Assembly: GCA_965656085.1 (NCBI GenBank)
Contig: CBFHJA010000001.1
Span: forward strand, 1 to 64,000
Length of the DNA stretch: 64,000 nucleotides
Origin: Aliishimia sp965656085
Lineage (GTDB): Bacteria > Pseudomonadota > Alphaproteobacteria > Rhodobacterales > Rhodobacteraceae
Direction: 5' to 3'
Part shown: one piece after another, positions 42,316 through 51,052 of the stretch
Layout of the letters: every line of letters begins with the position of its first letter
Numbering within the stretch: position 1 is the first letter of the stretch
Notes under the pieces: generated by a model
What the model was told of the DNA's origin: nothing
What the model saw: only the letters and a program-made list of their open reading frames with translations
The model's database searches: none
Program-made: the position numbers and the translations under genes

Positions 42316-43170
42316 TTACGAAGAGGTGTTCTCGCGCTGCGGCATCGCCGGCGGGCTTGACGGAGCACGGGGTTTCTTGGCCGCCGGTTTCGCGGCAACG
42401 GGCTTGTCCTCGGCGGGTTTGGTCTGCGCGGCCGGGCTCGGCGCGGTCTCCGCCTTGGCCGATGGTGCGGTGGCGGGCTTTGCGGCAGCCGGTTTGGTGG
42501 CTGTCGTGGTTGCCGGCTTGGATGCGGCCGGCGTGGTCGGGCTTGCGGGTTTGGCCTCCGCAACCGGCGTCGACGCAGCTTTGGTCGCGGCCTTGGGCTC
42601 GGGCTTCGGAGCAGCTTTCTTTGCGGCCGGTTTCGGAGCGGCCTTTGCGGCGGGCTTGGACGTCGCCGTCTTAGCCGCCGGTTTAGGCGCCGTTTTTGCG
42701 GCGGACTTCGGCGCGGCTTTCTTCGCGGCCGGTGTCGGGGCAGCTTTGGCGGCGGGTGCAGACGCGGCCGTCTTCGCCACCGGTTCGGACGCAGGGGCTT
42801 GAGCTGGCTTGGCCGCGCGGGTCTTTGCATCTGCTGTCTTTGGGACTGCTTTGGCGGCTGCGGGCTTTTTCGGCGCGGCTGTCTTGGCAGCCGGTTTTTT
42901 CGGCGCCGGTTTCGGTTTCGCGGCAGGCTTTGCCGGCGCGGTCTCGGCGGCGGGCGTCATGGCTGCGAAAGCAAAGGGAGTGGGAGCGCTCTCGATGGCC
43001 GATTCCAGAATTTTCTGCGACAACCGCATCTGTCCCTCGACCATATCGAACATCGTTTGCGCAATCACCTGTTGCTGCCGGATGGATTGCTCCATCGCCT
43101 TGGCAGCCATCGCACTTACCTGCACCCCGGAGGTCATTGGGGCAAACATCATCTCAGTCAGATTGGCCAT
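42316..43170 (-). CDS. PhaM-like phasin with histone-H1-like Lys/Ala/Pro tail
   Basis: Residues 1-70 are a phasin-like amphipathic helix region rich in Met, Gln and Ala (MAAKAMEQSIRQQQVIAQTM, then DMVEGQMRLSQKILE). The remaining 210 residues are low-complexity PAAK/KPAAKKA repeats like histone H1 or AlgP tails, predicted to be disordered and DNA-binding. The same combination is known from PhaM of Ralstonia, which ties polyhydroxyalkanoate granules to the nucleoid. A CTGC-N3-GCAG site typical of the PHA repressor PhaR lies 47 bases upstream. The gene has its own terminator. Function is inferred. Confidence 0.72.
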   Translation of the reverse strand: MANLTEMMFAPMTSGVQVSAMAAKAMEQSIRQQQVIAQTMFDMVEGQMRLSQKILESAIESAPTPFAFAAMTPAAETAPAKPAAKPKPAPKKPAAKTAAPKKPAAAKAVPKTADAKTRAAKPAQAPASEPVAKTAASAPAAKAAPTPAAKKAAPKSAAKTAPKPAAKTATSKPAAKAAPKPAAKKAAPKPEPKAATKAASTPVAEAKPASPTTPAASKPATTTATKPAAAKPATAPSAKAETAPSPAAQTKPAEDKPVAAKPAAKKPRAPSSPPAMPQRENTSS

Positions 43171-43216
43171 CGACTCGCCTTCCTTCTATAGCTTAACCGG
43201 CCTATAACACGAATTG

Positions 43217-43227
43217 CTGCAATGCAG
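43217..43227. promoter_or_regulatory. PhaR-type operator upstream of the phasin-like gene
   Basis: CTGC-AAT-GCAG fits the CTGC-N3/4-GCAG sequence reported for PhaR of Paracoccus and Rhodobacter, which represses phasin genes until PHA is made. It lies 47-57 bases before the start of the phasin-like gene. The palindrome is short, so chance is not excluded; position is the main support. Confidence 0.5.
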
Positions 43228-43341
43228 AAGAGCGAACATGCCGCAGCGCGGCAACCGGCAAACTTGTGCACCCCCAGACGCAGAGGCGGCGCCCCCGGGA
43301 TCACCGGACGCGCCGCTCAAAGTGCCGTTTTGCGATCAGGC

Positions 43342-44445
43342 TCAGCCCACGTGGAACAAGCTCTGGAACAGGCGCGGATCAAGGCTTTCTTGCTCAAAGG
43401 TCTCGCCCTCGGTCAGCACCGACACCGCGTCATGGCTGTGCAGGCTTTCCTGATGCGATGCCATCACCCGGAAATCACCGATCCGGTGGTCGGCCTGTAG
43501 TTCCGCGCAGAACAGGCGCGCCGCGTCCTCGACGAAGATCGGGTTGGCCGCGTTGAGTTCTGCGAAGGCCTGCTCGTCCTCACGCTTCACCATTACCTGC
43601 GTCTCGGTCGGCACGGCGCGGCGACAGGCCTCGATCAGGTCCTCGAACCACAGCGGGCCGCCATCCTCGTCGAGCACCACCGACACCCGCGCCACGGAGC
43701 GCTGCGAATGCGGCGTGGCCAGTTGTCCCCGCGTGGCGCGGGCGTGCTCGGACAGCTCCAGCGAACACGGACAGGTCGAGGAGTAGACATAGTCCAGATG
43801 CACGATCTTCTTACGCACGCCGGCCTGCTCTACGAGTTCCAGCGCAACATCGTAATACTGGTAGCCCGACAGGCCCGAACGCAGGCTCTCGATCTGCGCC
43901 GGGAAGCTGAAGCGCATCTGTATGCGTGCATCGAAGCTTTCGAGGTCGGACTTGTAGTCTTCCAGCGCCGCTTCGATCACCTCGAAGGAAAACGTCGCCT
44001 CCGCGTGCTTGTAGAAACTGCGCATGATGCGGGACATGTTGATGCCCTTCTTCTCCGCATCGAGGCTGACCGTCCCGGTCACGGAGGTCTCCAGCATGAG
44101 CGCATCGCCGTCGCGCGTCGCGTAGCGGATTGGCAAACGGAAATTCGAGATTCCCACATGCTGGATCTGCTGCTTGGCTCCCCGGATCAGGCTGGCGGGA
44201 CCATTTTGCAGGTCGGGCAGCGTGTCCTTGTAGGCGCTGTCCACCGCGAAGGTCTCGGGATAATCCCGCGAGAAGGCAGGATAGTCCACGCCGCCCTCTC
44301 CGGGCACCAGCCGCGCAACCGACGGGTCAAGCTCCAGAATGTCCGTTGTCGAGGCCGACCGGGCCCAGCGGCGCAGCACGTCCAGTGCGGCCTCGGCCTC
44401 CTCGCGTTCGGGTATTGTCATCAGTTCGGGCGTATGAATGTTCAT
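43342..44445 (-). CDS. folE2: GTP cyclohydrolase FolE2 (COG1469 type)
   Basis: The 367-residue type IB enzyme makes dihydroneopterin triphosphate from GTP at the head of folate (and queuosine) synthesis, with flexible metal use. Family features are VGISNFRLPI, TGTVSLDAEKKGINMSRIMRSF, the Cys-rich STCPCSLELSEHARATRG and the end segment VMASHQESLHSHDAV. It feeds the FolB-FolP steps encoded elsewhere in the window. FolE2 often stands in for zinc-dependent FolE under zinc shortage, but no Zur site could be identified. Confidence 0.95.
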   Translation of the reverse strand: MNIHTPELMTIPEREEAEAALDVLRRWARSASTTDILELDPSVARLVPGEGGVDYPAFSRDYPETFAVDSAYKDTLPDLQNGPASLIRGAKQQIQHVGISNFRLPIRYATRDGDALMLETSVTGTVSLDAEKKGINMSRIMRSFYKHAEATFSFEVIEAALEDYKSDLESFDARIQMRFSFPAQIESLRSGLSGYQYYDVALELVEQAGVRKKIVHLDYVYSSTCPCSLELSEHARATRGQLATPHSQRSVARVSVVLDEDGGPLWFEDLIEACRRAVPTETQVMVKREDEQAFAELNAANPIFVEDAARLFCAELQADHRIGDFRVMASHQESLHSHDAVSVLTEGETFEQESLDPRLFQSLFHVG

Positions 44446-44600
44446 AGAAGTGGCCCCCCTTATTTTATGTGTCCCACCAAACTAAGCGCCGGGCCGGACA
44501 AGTGCCATTGATATCACAGATACGTGTCGTCGCATCCGGCGGTTCACGAAAGGTGGCGGATTTCTTTTCGCATTCCAGCCTTGAAATCAGGCACTGCGAC

Positions 44601-45785
44601 CTAAGCACACGCCAGTGCGGCGGTGATGTCCGCCAGCAGGTCGCTCGGATCCTCGAGCCCGACCGACAGGCGCACGAGCCCCGGCGTGATCCCCAGCGCC
44701 GCACGCTGATCCTCGGTCAGCCGTTGATGCGTCGTTGTGGTCGGATGGGTCGCGATGGACTTGGCATCCCCGAGATTGTTCGAGATCACCACGACCTTCA
44801 GCGCGTTGAGAAACCGGAACGCCGCCGCCTGCCCGCCCTTCAGATCGAGCGCGAGCACCGTGCCACCCGCCCCGCCCATCTGCCGCTGGATCAGCGCGTG
44901 CTGACCATGGGACGGCAGACCGGGATAGATCACCCGCACAAGCTTATCCGACCCCTGCACGGCCTCGGCAAGCCGCTGCGCCGTCGCGGCCTGCGCGCGC
45001 ACCCGAAGATCGAGCGTTTCCAGCCCCTTGAGCATGACCCAGGCGGTGAAAGGGGACATCGACCCGCCGGTGTGCTTCATATAGGGCTCCACGGTCTTGC
45101 GGATGAACTCCCGCGTGCCGAGAATAACCCCGCCAAGCGCCCGTCCCTGCCCGTCGATATGCTTGGTGGCCGAGTAGATCACCACGTCCGCGCCTTGCGC
45201 GATGGCGTTCGAAAACACCGGGGTAGCAAAGACATTGTCCACCAGAACGGTCGCACCGACTTTGTGGGCCAATGCTGAGACTGCTTCGATATCAACCGCC
45301 TCCAGCGCCGGATTGGAGAGCGATTCAAAGAAGACCGCGCGCGTGTCCTCGCGGATCGCAGCCTTCCATTGCGCCAGATCGGACCCGTCCACGAAGGTGA
45401 CCTCCACGCCGAACCGGGTCAGGATCTCTTCCAGCACGTACAAACAGGACCCGAAGAGTGCTCGCGCGGCGACCACGTGATCGCCCGCTTTCAACATGGA
45501 CATCAACGCGCCGGACACTGCCGCCATGCCCGACGCGGTGGCGAACCCGTCCTCGGCCCCTTCGAGCGCCGCGATGCGCTCCTCGAACATCGCCACAGTC
45601 GGGTTGCCGTAGCGCGCGTAGACGAACTCGTCCGGTCCGGCCTCCAGAAACCGCGACTCGGCGGCCTCGGCGCTGTCATAGACAAAGCCTTGCGTGAGAA
45701 AGATCGCCTCGCTGACCTCGCCATACTGGCTGCGCCGCGTGCCACCATGCACCGCTTTCGTGCGGTCCTTCCAAGTCTTGTCCAT
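44601..45785 (-). CDS. metZ: O-succinylhomoserine sulfhydrylase
   Basis: A 394-residue PLP enzyme of the Cys/Met metabolism family that makes homocysteine from O-succinyl-homoserine (or O-acetyl) and sulfide. The PLP lysine is in YSATKHIDGQGR (near residue 208), and YARYGNPT and NLGDAKSIATHPTTTTH are typical. ATG 45785 follows GAAGGACG. A SAM-II riboswitch and terminator lie just upstream, which is the usual control for metZ in alphaproteobacteria and makes the assignment firm. Confidence 0.96.
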   Translation of the reverse strand: MDKTWKDRTKAVHGGTRRSQYGEVSEAIFLTQGFVYDSAEAAESRFLEAGPDEFVYARYGNPTVAMFEERIAALEGAEDGFATASGMAAVSGALMSMLKAGDHVVAARALFGSCLYVLEEILTRFGVEVTFVDGSDLAQWKAAIREDTRAVFFESLSNPALEAVDIEAVSALAHKVGATVLVDNVFATPVFSNAIAQGADVVIYSATKHIDGQGRALGGVILGTREFIRKTVEPYMKHTGGSMSPFTAWVMLKGLETLDLRVRAQAATAQRLAEAVQGSDKLVRVIYPGLPSHGQHALIQRQMGGAGGTVLALDLKGGQAAAFRFLNALKVVVISNNLGDAKSIATHPTTTTHQRLTEDQRAALGITPGLVRLSVGLEDPSDLLADITAALACA

Positions 45786-45814
45786 GCCGTGTCGTCCTTC
45801 ACCTCTGCTGGGCA

Positions 45815-45847
45815 CAAAAAAACCCCACCGCGGTCAAGCGAATGGGG
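45815..45847 (-). terminator. Attenuator terminator between SAM-II riboswitch and metZ
   Basis: On the minus strand CCCCA...TGGGG flanks an internal GACCGCGGT, followed by TTTTTTT (45815-45822). It lies 14 bases downstream of the aptamer and 30 bases before the metZ start, so binding of SAM could promote termination. SAM-II switches can also act at translation. Confidence 0.6.
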
Positions 45848-45860
45848 CTACCCATCGGGT

Positions 45861-45913
45861 GACCTTTTAGCGGGTTGTTTAACGTGGCCCGCAATCCGGT
45901 AGCAAATCACCAC
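45861..45913 (-). promoter_or_regulatory. SAM-II riboswitch (metA motif)
   Basis: The minus strand reads GTGGTGATTTGC, then ATTGCGGGCCACGTTAAACA, then CCCGCTAAAAGG. Stem P1 pairs GTGG (45910-45913) with CCAC (45884-45887). Stem P2 pairs GCGGG (45888-45892) with CCCGC (45870-45874), forming the H-type pseudoknot. The conserved ATTTG, CACGTTAAA and GCTAAA elements are all present. It senses S-adenosylmethionine and lowers metZ expression. Confidence 0.95.
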
Positions 45914-45919
45914 AGTTGT

Positions 45920-45948
45920 GGAATAGTCTCCGCAGGCCGCGTGGTCAA
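45920..45948 (-). promoter_or_regulatory. Promoter of the SAM-II-metZ transcript
   Basis: On the minus strand TTGACC (45943-45948), 17 bases, TATTCC (45920-45925). Transcription would start at about 45913-45915, exactly at the first stem of the riboswitch. Confidence 0.65.
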
Positions 45949-46080
45949 TTGTCAAATCAAGGGCGGTCTGCCGCTCAAGAGGCGTAGGTATCTGTGAATA
46001 ACAGACGGGTCAGCCTTGGGACGATTTCACAAATGCCCGCACGTTCCGGCCTTTGCTCTACGCAACGCATGTGGATAAGC

Positions 46081-46692
46081 CTAAGGCTTTTCACCGTCAT
46101 CCTCGATCAGATACTCTTGGAGTTGGGTCATTTGCCAGATCAGAAACGCCATCAGCGCAAGCGGGAAGCCAAAGGTTTCAATCTTCACCCATGTGTCAGT
46201 GGACATGGTGCGCCAGACCACTTCATTGGCGATGGCGAGGACCGCGAAGGCGAGACACAGGCGACGCGTGAGGATCATCCAGCCTTCCTCGCGCATCGGG
46301 ATCAGGTCGTGCAGGATGAAAGCCAGCCAACTGCGACGCAGGGCAAGTCCCGTCCCAAGCAGACCGGCGAAGAGGCCATAGACGATCGTCGTCTTCATCT
46401 TGAAAAAACGTTCGTCATTGAAATAGGCCGTCAGCCCGCCAAAGACGATCACCATGAGCGCAGTGAAGATCTGCATCCGGCTCAGCGCGCCTGTGAGCAT
46501 CCAAAGTGCCAACATCGCGATTAGCAAGATCGGGATGAAGATCAGTGCCGAAACGATAAAACCGGAATATTCCGTCCCGCCGAGCACATAGGTCTGGTCG
46601 CGCATCCGCAGATACAAAAGGAAGAAGACCACGGTGGGGCCGAGTTCCAGCACCTGTTTCAAGACCGGGTTGATGTCCTTGGGCGTGGCCAT
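46081..46692 (-). CDS. yciB: YciB/IspZ inner-membrane septation protein
   Basis: A 203-residue membrane protein with five to six helices; it starts with KQVLELGPTVVFFLLYLRM and contains MKTTIVYGLFAGLLGTGL and FGFPLALMAFLIWQM. These match YciB (also called IspZ), an envelope protein that affects septation and membrane homeostasis. It lies between the metZ regulatory region and a DMT exporter on the same strand; the exporter stop is 12 bases upstream of its start. Confidence 0.93.
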   Translation of the reverse strand: MATPKDINPVLKQVLELGPTVVFFLLYLRMRDQTYVLGGTEYSGFIVSALIFIPILLIAMLALWMLTGALSRMQIFTALMVIVFGGLTAYFNDERFFKMKTTIVYGLFAGLLGTGLALRRSWLAFILHDLIPMREEGWMILTRRLCLAFAVLAIANEVVWRTMSTDTWVKIETFGFPLALMAFLIWQMTQLQEYLIEDDGEKP

Positions 46693-46704
46693 GCGGGCTC
46701 CTTG

Positions 46705-47607
46705 CTATCCTCCGACCTCAACTATCACAGCCCCCGCCGCGATCAATGCCATAAGCGCAAGGCGGCGCGGGCCGACGGTTTCCTTGAGGAACACGTAGCC
46801 GATCACCGCGGCGAAGACGGTGGAGGTTTCGCGCAACACAGCCGCCTCGCCCACTTGGTCGAGGCGCGTGGCGAGCATGATCGCGCCGAAGGAGAAAAGC
46901 GCAATGATCCCGCCGCTTATGCCCCGAAGTGCAAGTGGAGCGAGCGTCGGCGGATTGTCCATACGCCGCCAGCGCACCGCCGCGACTACCGGGAAGAGCG
47001 CGCCGTCGATCATGAAAAACCACGCCAGAAAAGTGAACGGATCGCCGGTGGCGCGGATGCCATAGGCGTCCCATGTGGTGTAGAACGCCACGAACAGCCC
47101 GGTACAGACCGCGAGCCCAAGCGCCAACGGCATGGTCGCGCGCCCCACCTTCAACGTGCGCAGATTGTACCACGCAAGCCCGTAAATACCCGCGAGAAGC
47201 ACCGCGACACCGAGCCATTGCACCGCCGAGAAGCGCTCGCCAAAGAGCATGTAGGCGCCGATCACCGTGAAGAGCGGGCCCGTGCCGCGCACCACCGGAT
47301 AGACCACTGTATAAGCGCCTTTGCTATAGGCCCACGCCTGCAACACCTTGTAAACAGAGTGAATACCCCACGCGATGGCAAAGATCGCCCACATATGCGG
47401 CTCTGGCCACGGCACCATGAGGAGCGCCACCGGGGCGGCCATCAGCCCATAGGACAGATCCACCGCCCCACGTGTCAGCCACGGATCGTGTCGGCCCTTT
47501 TGCAGCGCGCCGAAGGCGGCGTGCAGGAAGGCCGCAAGCAAAGCGAGCCACATGGCCGCCCGGGGTCCGGCGTCGGTCCCCTCGATGGACAGGATCCATT
47601 CTGTCAT
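46705..47607 (-). CDS. EamA/DMT-family exporter
   Basis: A 300-residue membrane protein with ten hydrophobic segments in two EamA repeats. The end of each repeat shows the family hallmark (FTVIGAYMLFGERFSAVQWLG and FAAVIGYVFLKETVGPRRLA). DMT exporters expel amino acids, nucleobases or drugs; the substrate is unknown. It lies between ftsY and yciB with gaps of 10 and 12 bases, so the three probably form one transcript. Confidence 0.9.
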   Translation of the reverse strand: MTEWILSIEGTDAGPRAAMWLALLAAFLHAAFGALQKGRHDPWLTRGAVDLSYGLMAAPVALLMVPWPEPHMWAIFAIAWGIHSVYKVLQAWAYSKGAYTVVYPVVRGTGPLFTVIGAYMLFGERFSAVQWLGVAVLLAGIYGLAWYNLRTLKVGRATMPLALGLAVCTGLFVAFYTTWDAYGIRATGDPFTFLAWFFMIDGALFPVVAAVRWRRMDNPPTLAPLALRGISGGIIALFSFGAIMLATRLDQVGEAAVLRETSTVFAAVIGYVFLKETVGPRRLALMALIAAGAVIVEVGG

Positions 47608-47617
47608 GTCCGGGCGG

Positions 47618-48985
47618 TCAGTCGTCCTGCAAGCCGGTCAGAGCGGCTGCGAATTCTTCCGGATCGAAGGGCGAGAGATCGTCGATCTGCTCGCCGACCC
47701 CGATGGCGTGGATCGGCAGGCCGAATTGATCGGCCAGCGCGACGAGCACACCGCCCTTCGCGGTGCCATCGAGCTTGGTCATCACAAGTCCCGACACATC
47801 GGAGACTTGCTGGAAGATCTTCACCTGGTTGAGCGCGTTCTGCCCGGTGGTCGCGTCGAGTACCAGCAGCGTGTTATGCGGCGCGGTCTCGTCCTGTTTG
47901 CGGATCACCCGGACGATCTTGGCAAGCTCCTCCATCAGATCGCTGCGGTTCTGCAAGCGGCCCGCCGTGTCGATCATCAACAGGTCCGCGCCCTCGGCCT
48001 TGGCCTTGGTCATGGCATCAAAGGCGAGGCTCGCCGGATCACTCCCTTCGGGCGCGGTGAGCACCGGCACCCCTGCACGCTGTCCCCAGACCTGCAACTG
48101 CTCGACAGCGGCGGCCCGGAAGGTGTCCCCGGCGGCGATCACCACTTTCTTGCCGGCTGCCCGGAATTGCGAGGCAAGCTTGCCGATGGTCGTCGTCTTG
48201 CCCGAGCCGTTCACACCGACGACCAAAACGACCTGCGGGGTCTGCGGGTAGAGCGGCAAGGGGCGCGCGACCGGCTCCATGATCCGGGCGATCTCACCAG
48301 CAAGCAACTCCTTGATTTCCCGCACGGATAGCTTCTTTCCGAAACGGCCCTCGGCGAGGTTCGCAGTGACACGCAGCGCGGTGTCGACCCCCATGTCGGC
48401 GGAGATCAGCAGTTCTTCGAGCTGTTCGAGCATATCATCGTCGAGCACCCGGCGGGTGACCGGCTGGCCGTCCTTGCGCCCGAACAGACGCCCGAGCAGC
48501 CCGCCGGTTTTCTCAGCGGTCTCCGGCTCCTCGCTCAGGTCGCGCGGCGGCTGGGTCGTGGACACCGGGTTCGGCATCGGCTTGGGCACGGGGCGCGGCG
48601 GCGCGGGCGTGCTGGGCGCAGGGCTTGGGGTGATTGGCTCGGGGGAGGCGGGATTGGCGAGCCCAGCGATCTCGCGGGCCTGTTCGAGACTGATCTGCCC
48701 CGGTTTAGTGCGCTCCAGCAAGGGGTTATCCACGGGGCGCTCCGCCGGATCGGGCCGTTCTGCCGCGTCCTCCGGAGCCTCCGGCGCAGCATCCTGTTCC
48801 TCTCGCGCGGCCGATGCGTCTGGCTCTGCCCCAGCCTCCGGCTTCGGCGCAGGCGCTTCCTCCGGCGTGGGCGGCGGGCTGGCCTCATCGAGCGCCCCAC
48901 CATCCTCGACAATCGCCTCCAAGCCCTCGTCGAGTTTAGAAGAGGAGTTGAACAGCTTGCTGCGCAGCTTCTTGAAGAATGACAT
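47618..48985 (-). CDS. ftsY: Signal recognition particle receptor FtsY
   Basis: A 455-residue SRP GTPase that docks ribosome-nascent chains at the membrane. An acidic, Pro/Glu-rich A domain (residues 20-160) precedes the NG domain: GVNGSGKTTTIGKL (P-loop, near 258), DTAGRLQNRSDLMEEL, TKLDGTAKGG. ATG 48985 (MSFFKKLRSKL) is the familiar FtsY start; the open frame upstream is not needed. It heads ftsY-DMT exporter-yciB. Confidence 0.96.
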   Translation of the reverse strand: MSFFKKLRSKLFNSSSKLDEGLEAIVEDGGALDEASPPPTPEEAPAPKPEAGAEPDASAAREEQDAAPEAPEDAAERPDPAERPVDNPLLERTKPGQISLEQAREIAGLANPASPEPITPSPAPSTPAPPRPVPKPMPNPVSTTQPPRDLSEEPETAEKTGGLLGRLFGRKDGQPVTRRVLDDDMLEQLEELLISADMGVDTALRVTANLAEGRFGKKLSVREIKELLAGEIARIMEPVARPLPLYPQTPQVVLVVGVNGSGKTTTIGKLASQFRAAGKKVVIAAGDTFRAAAVEQLQVWGQRAGVPVLTAPEGSDPASLAFDAMTKAKAEGADLLMIDTAGRLQNRSDLMEELAKIVRVIRKQDETAPHNTLLVLDATTGQNALNQVKIFQQVSDVSGLVMTKLDGTAKGGVLVALADQFGLPIHAIGVGEQIDDLSPFDPEEFAAALTGLQDD

Positions 48986-49119
48986 GACTGCCTCGTCTCT
49001 TGCCTCACTGCCACCTACACCGCCCAGCATGGCATGAAAAGCGGCCACTGACATAGGGGCCAGACGTGGAAGAGCTTACCAAAGCCTGTCTAATTCGAGC
49101 AATTCATTGCCCGGTGCGC

Positions 49120-50811
49120 TCACACCTCGTCCGGGAAATGGCGCATGGTGAGCCGGATCGGGTTCGGCGCGGCCTGCCCCAGACCGCAGATCGACGCATC
49201 CGCCATCGCCGTGCACAACTCTTCCAGAAGCGGCTGGTCCCAACGATCGGCCTGCATCAGCTTGACCGCCTTCTCGCAGCCAACGCGGCAGGGCGTGCAT
49301 TGCCCACAGCTTTCATCTTCGAAGAATTTCAGCATGTTGAGCGCTGCATCGCGGGCGCTGTCCTGATCCGACAGCACCACGATCGCCGCCGATCCGATGA
49401 AAGTGCCATGTTCTTGCAGCATGTCGAAATCCATCGGGATATCCGACAGGCTTGCAGGCAGCAGCCCCGCCGAGGGTCCGCCCGGCTGGTAGGCCTTGAA
49501 CGTATGGCCGTCCAGCATCCCGCCCGCAGCCTCCAGAATGTCCTGCATGGTTGACCCGGCCGGCAAAAGGTAAACGCCGGGCTGTTTCACGCGGCCCGAG
49601 ACCGAGAAACTCCGCAGTCCCGTGCGCCCGTTCTTTTCGACACCGCTCAGCACCTCCGGCCCCTCGCGGCAGACCCGCGCCACCCAATGCAACGTTTCCA
49701 CATTGTGCACGAGCGTCGGCTGTCCGAAAAGCCCGACCTGGGCGACGAAGGGCGGGCGGTGGCGCGGCATCCCGCGCTTGCCTTCGATACTCTCGATCAT
49801 CGCGCTTTCCTCGCCGCAGATATAGGCCCCGGCCCCGCGCCGAAGCTCGATATAACCTTTATCCACATACGACGCGTCTTCCAGTGCCTTGATTTCCCGC
49901 CGCAAAATCTCCAGAACGGCGGGGTACTCGTCACGCATGTAGATATAGCAGCGCTCCGCTTCCACGGCCCAGGCGGCGATCAGCATCCCTTCAAGAAAGA
50001 GGTGAGGCACGCGCTCCAAATAGTAGCGATCCTTGAATGTTCCGGGCTCACCCTCATCGCCATTCACGGCCAGATAGCGCGGCCCCGGATTTGCGCGCAC
50101 AAAGCCCCATTTGCGGCCCGACGGGAAGCCTGCCCCGCCCAGACCGCGCAGCCCACTGCCCAGAACGGTCTCCTGAACCTGCGCCCAATCGCCAGTCTCA
50201 CGCAAGTTGAGAAGCGTCTCGTAACCCCCTTCACTCCGGTAGGATTCAAGCGTTTCATAGCTGGGGATAACCGTGTGGATATCTTTTGTCGCAACGGCCC
50301 GGGCGGTCTTTTCAAAGGTCGCGTGATCGATATGCTTGTGACCAAGCTCCAGCACCGGCGCGGTATCGCAGCGGCCCATGCAGGGCGCGCGCAAAACCCG
50401 CACCTCGGCGGCGTCCAGCCCGTCCTCCAGCGCAGCCTTGAGCGCTTGCGCCCCGGCCAGCTCGCAGGAGAGCGAGTCGCACACCCGGATGGTCAGCGCA
50501 GGCGGCGGCGTTTCACCTTCTTTGACCACGTCAAAATGCGCATAGAAAGTTGCGACTTCGTAGATCTCGGCCATCGACAGACGCATTTCTTCCGCCAACG
50601 CGCGCAGATGGGCGGCGCTGAGATGGCCGTAACGATCTTGAATCAGGTGCAGAAATTCGATCAGCAGATCGCGCCGACGCGGACGCGCCCCGAGCAGCGC
50701 CCGAACCTCTTCGAGCGCCGTGTCATCAAGCTGACGCCCCTTGGTGTGGCGCCGACCCTTGCCCTTGCCAGACTTCCAAACGCCCTGCCGTTCATCCAGT
50801 GCCATGCGCAT
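49120..50811 (-). CDS. NuoE-NuoF fusion: NAD-linked flavo-iron-sulfur (diaphorase) subunit
   Basis: Residues 35-190 are a NuoE/FdsG-like [2Fe-2S] domain (CDSLSC near 113, CMGRC near 155), and 200-560 a NuoF/FdsB-like module with the FMN site GLGGAGFPSGRKWGF, NAD-site GDEGEPGTFKDRYYLERVPH and the [4Fe-4S] ligands in CGQCTPCRVGC (near 504). This is the NAD-reducing half of soluble formate dehydrogenases or hydrogenases, fused into one chain. No catalytic FdsA-type subunit lies beside it: ftsY follows directly. Its electron donor is therefore not visible. ATG 50805 is an alternative start. Confidence 0.88.
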   Translation of the reverse strand: MRMALDERQGVWKSGKGKGRRHTKGRQLDDTALEEVRALLGARPRRRDLLIEFLHLIQDRYGHLSAAHLRALAEEMRLSMAEIYEVATFYAHFDVVKEGETPPPALTIRVCDSLSCELAGAQALKAALEDGLDAAEVRVLRAPCMGRCDTAPVLELGHKHIDHATFEKTARAVATKDIHTVIPSYETLESYRSEGGYETLLNLRETGDWAQVQETVLGSGLRGLGGAGFPSGRKWGFVRANPGPRYLAVNGDEGEPGTFKDRYYLERVPHLFLEGMLIAAWAVEAERCYIYMRDEYPAVLEILRREIKALEDASYVDKGYIELRRGAGAYICGEESAMIESIEGKRGMPRHRPPFVAQVGLFGQPTLVHNVETLHWVARVCREGPEVLSGVEKNGRTGLRSFSVSGRVKQPGVYLLPAGSTMQDILEAAGGMLDGHTFKAYQPGGPSAGLLPASLSDIPMDFDMLQEHGTFIGSAAIVVLSDQDSARDAALNMLKFFEDESCGQCTPCRVGCEKAVKLMQADRWDQPLLEELCTAMADASICGLGQAAPNPIRLTMRHFPDEV

Positions 50812-51052
50812 ATCCCCATCGGAATTTCTCAGCGGACCCTACCAGCGCGCAAAAGCCGTAAAGAGGCGAAAAACGACATATTGCAGCGCTTTGCGCGAAG
50901 CGGTGGCTTTGATCCCCCGTCGGTGTTTCATATAAGAAAACCGCGCCCCGGTTTTTCCGCGCGGCGGCCCAACCTGCGCCGGAATACCCGTTTACCGGTT
51001 CTTGACGAAGCCCCACTACACTCCGCGTCACATAAAGGACACCGCACACCCC

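Noticed and set aside
42326..42802. Ala/Gly-rich 158-codon plus-strand frame opposite the phasin-like gene
   Set aside because: A mirror of the low-complexity PAAK repeats; no start signal and no conserved segment.
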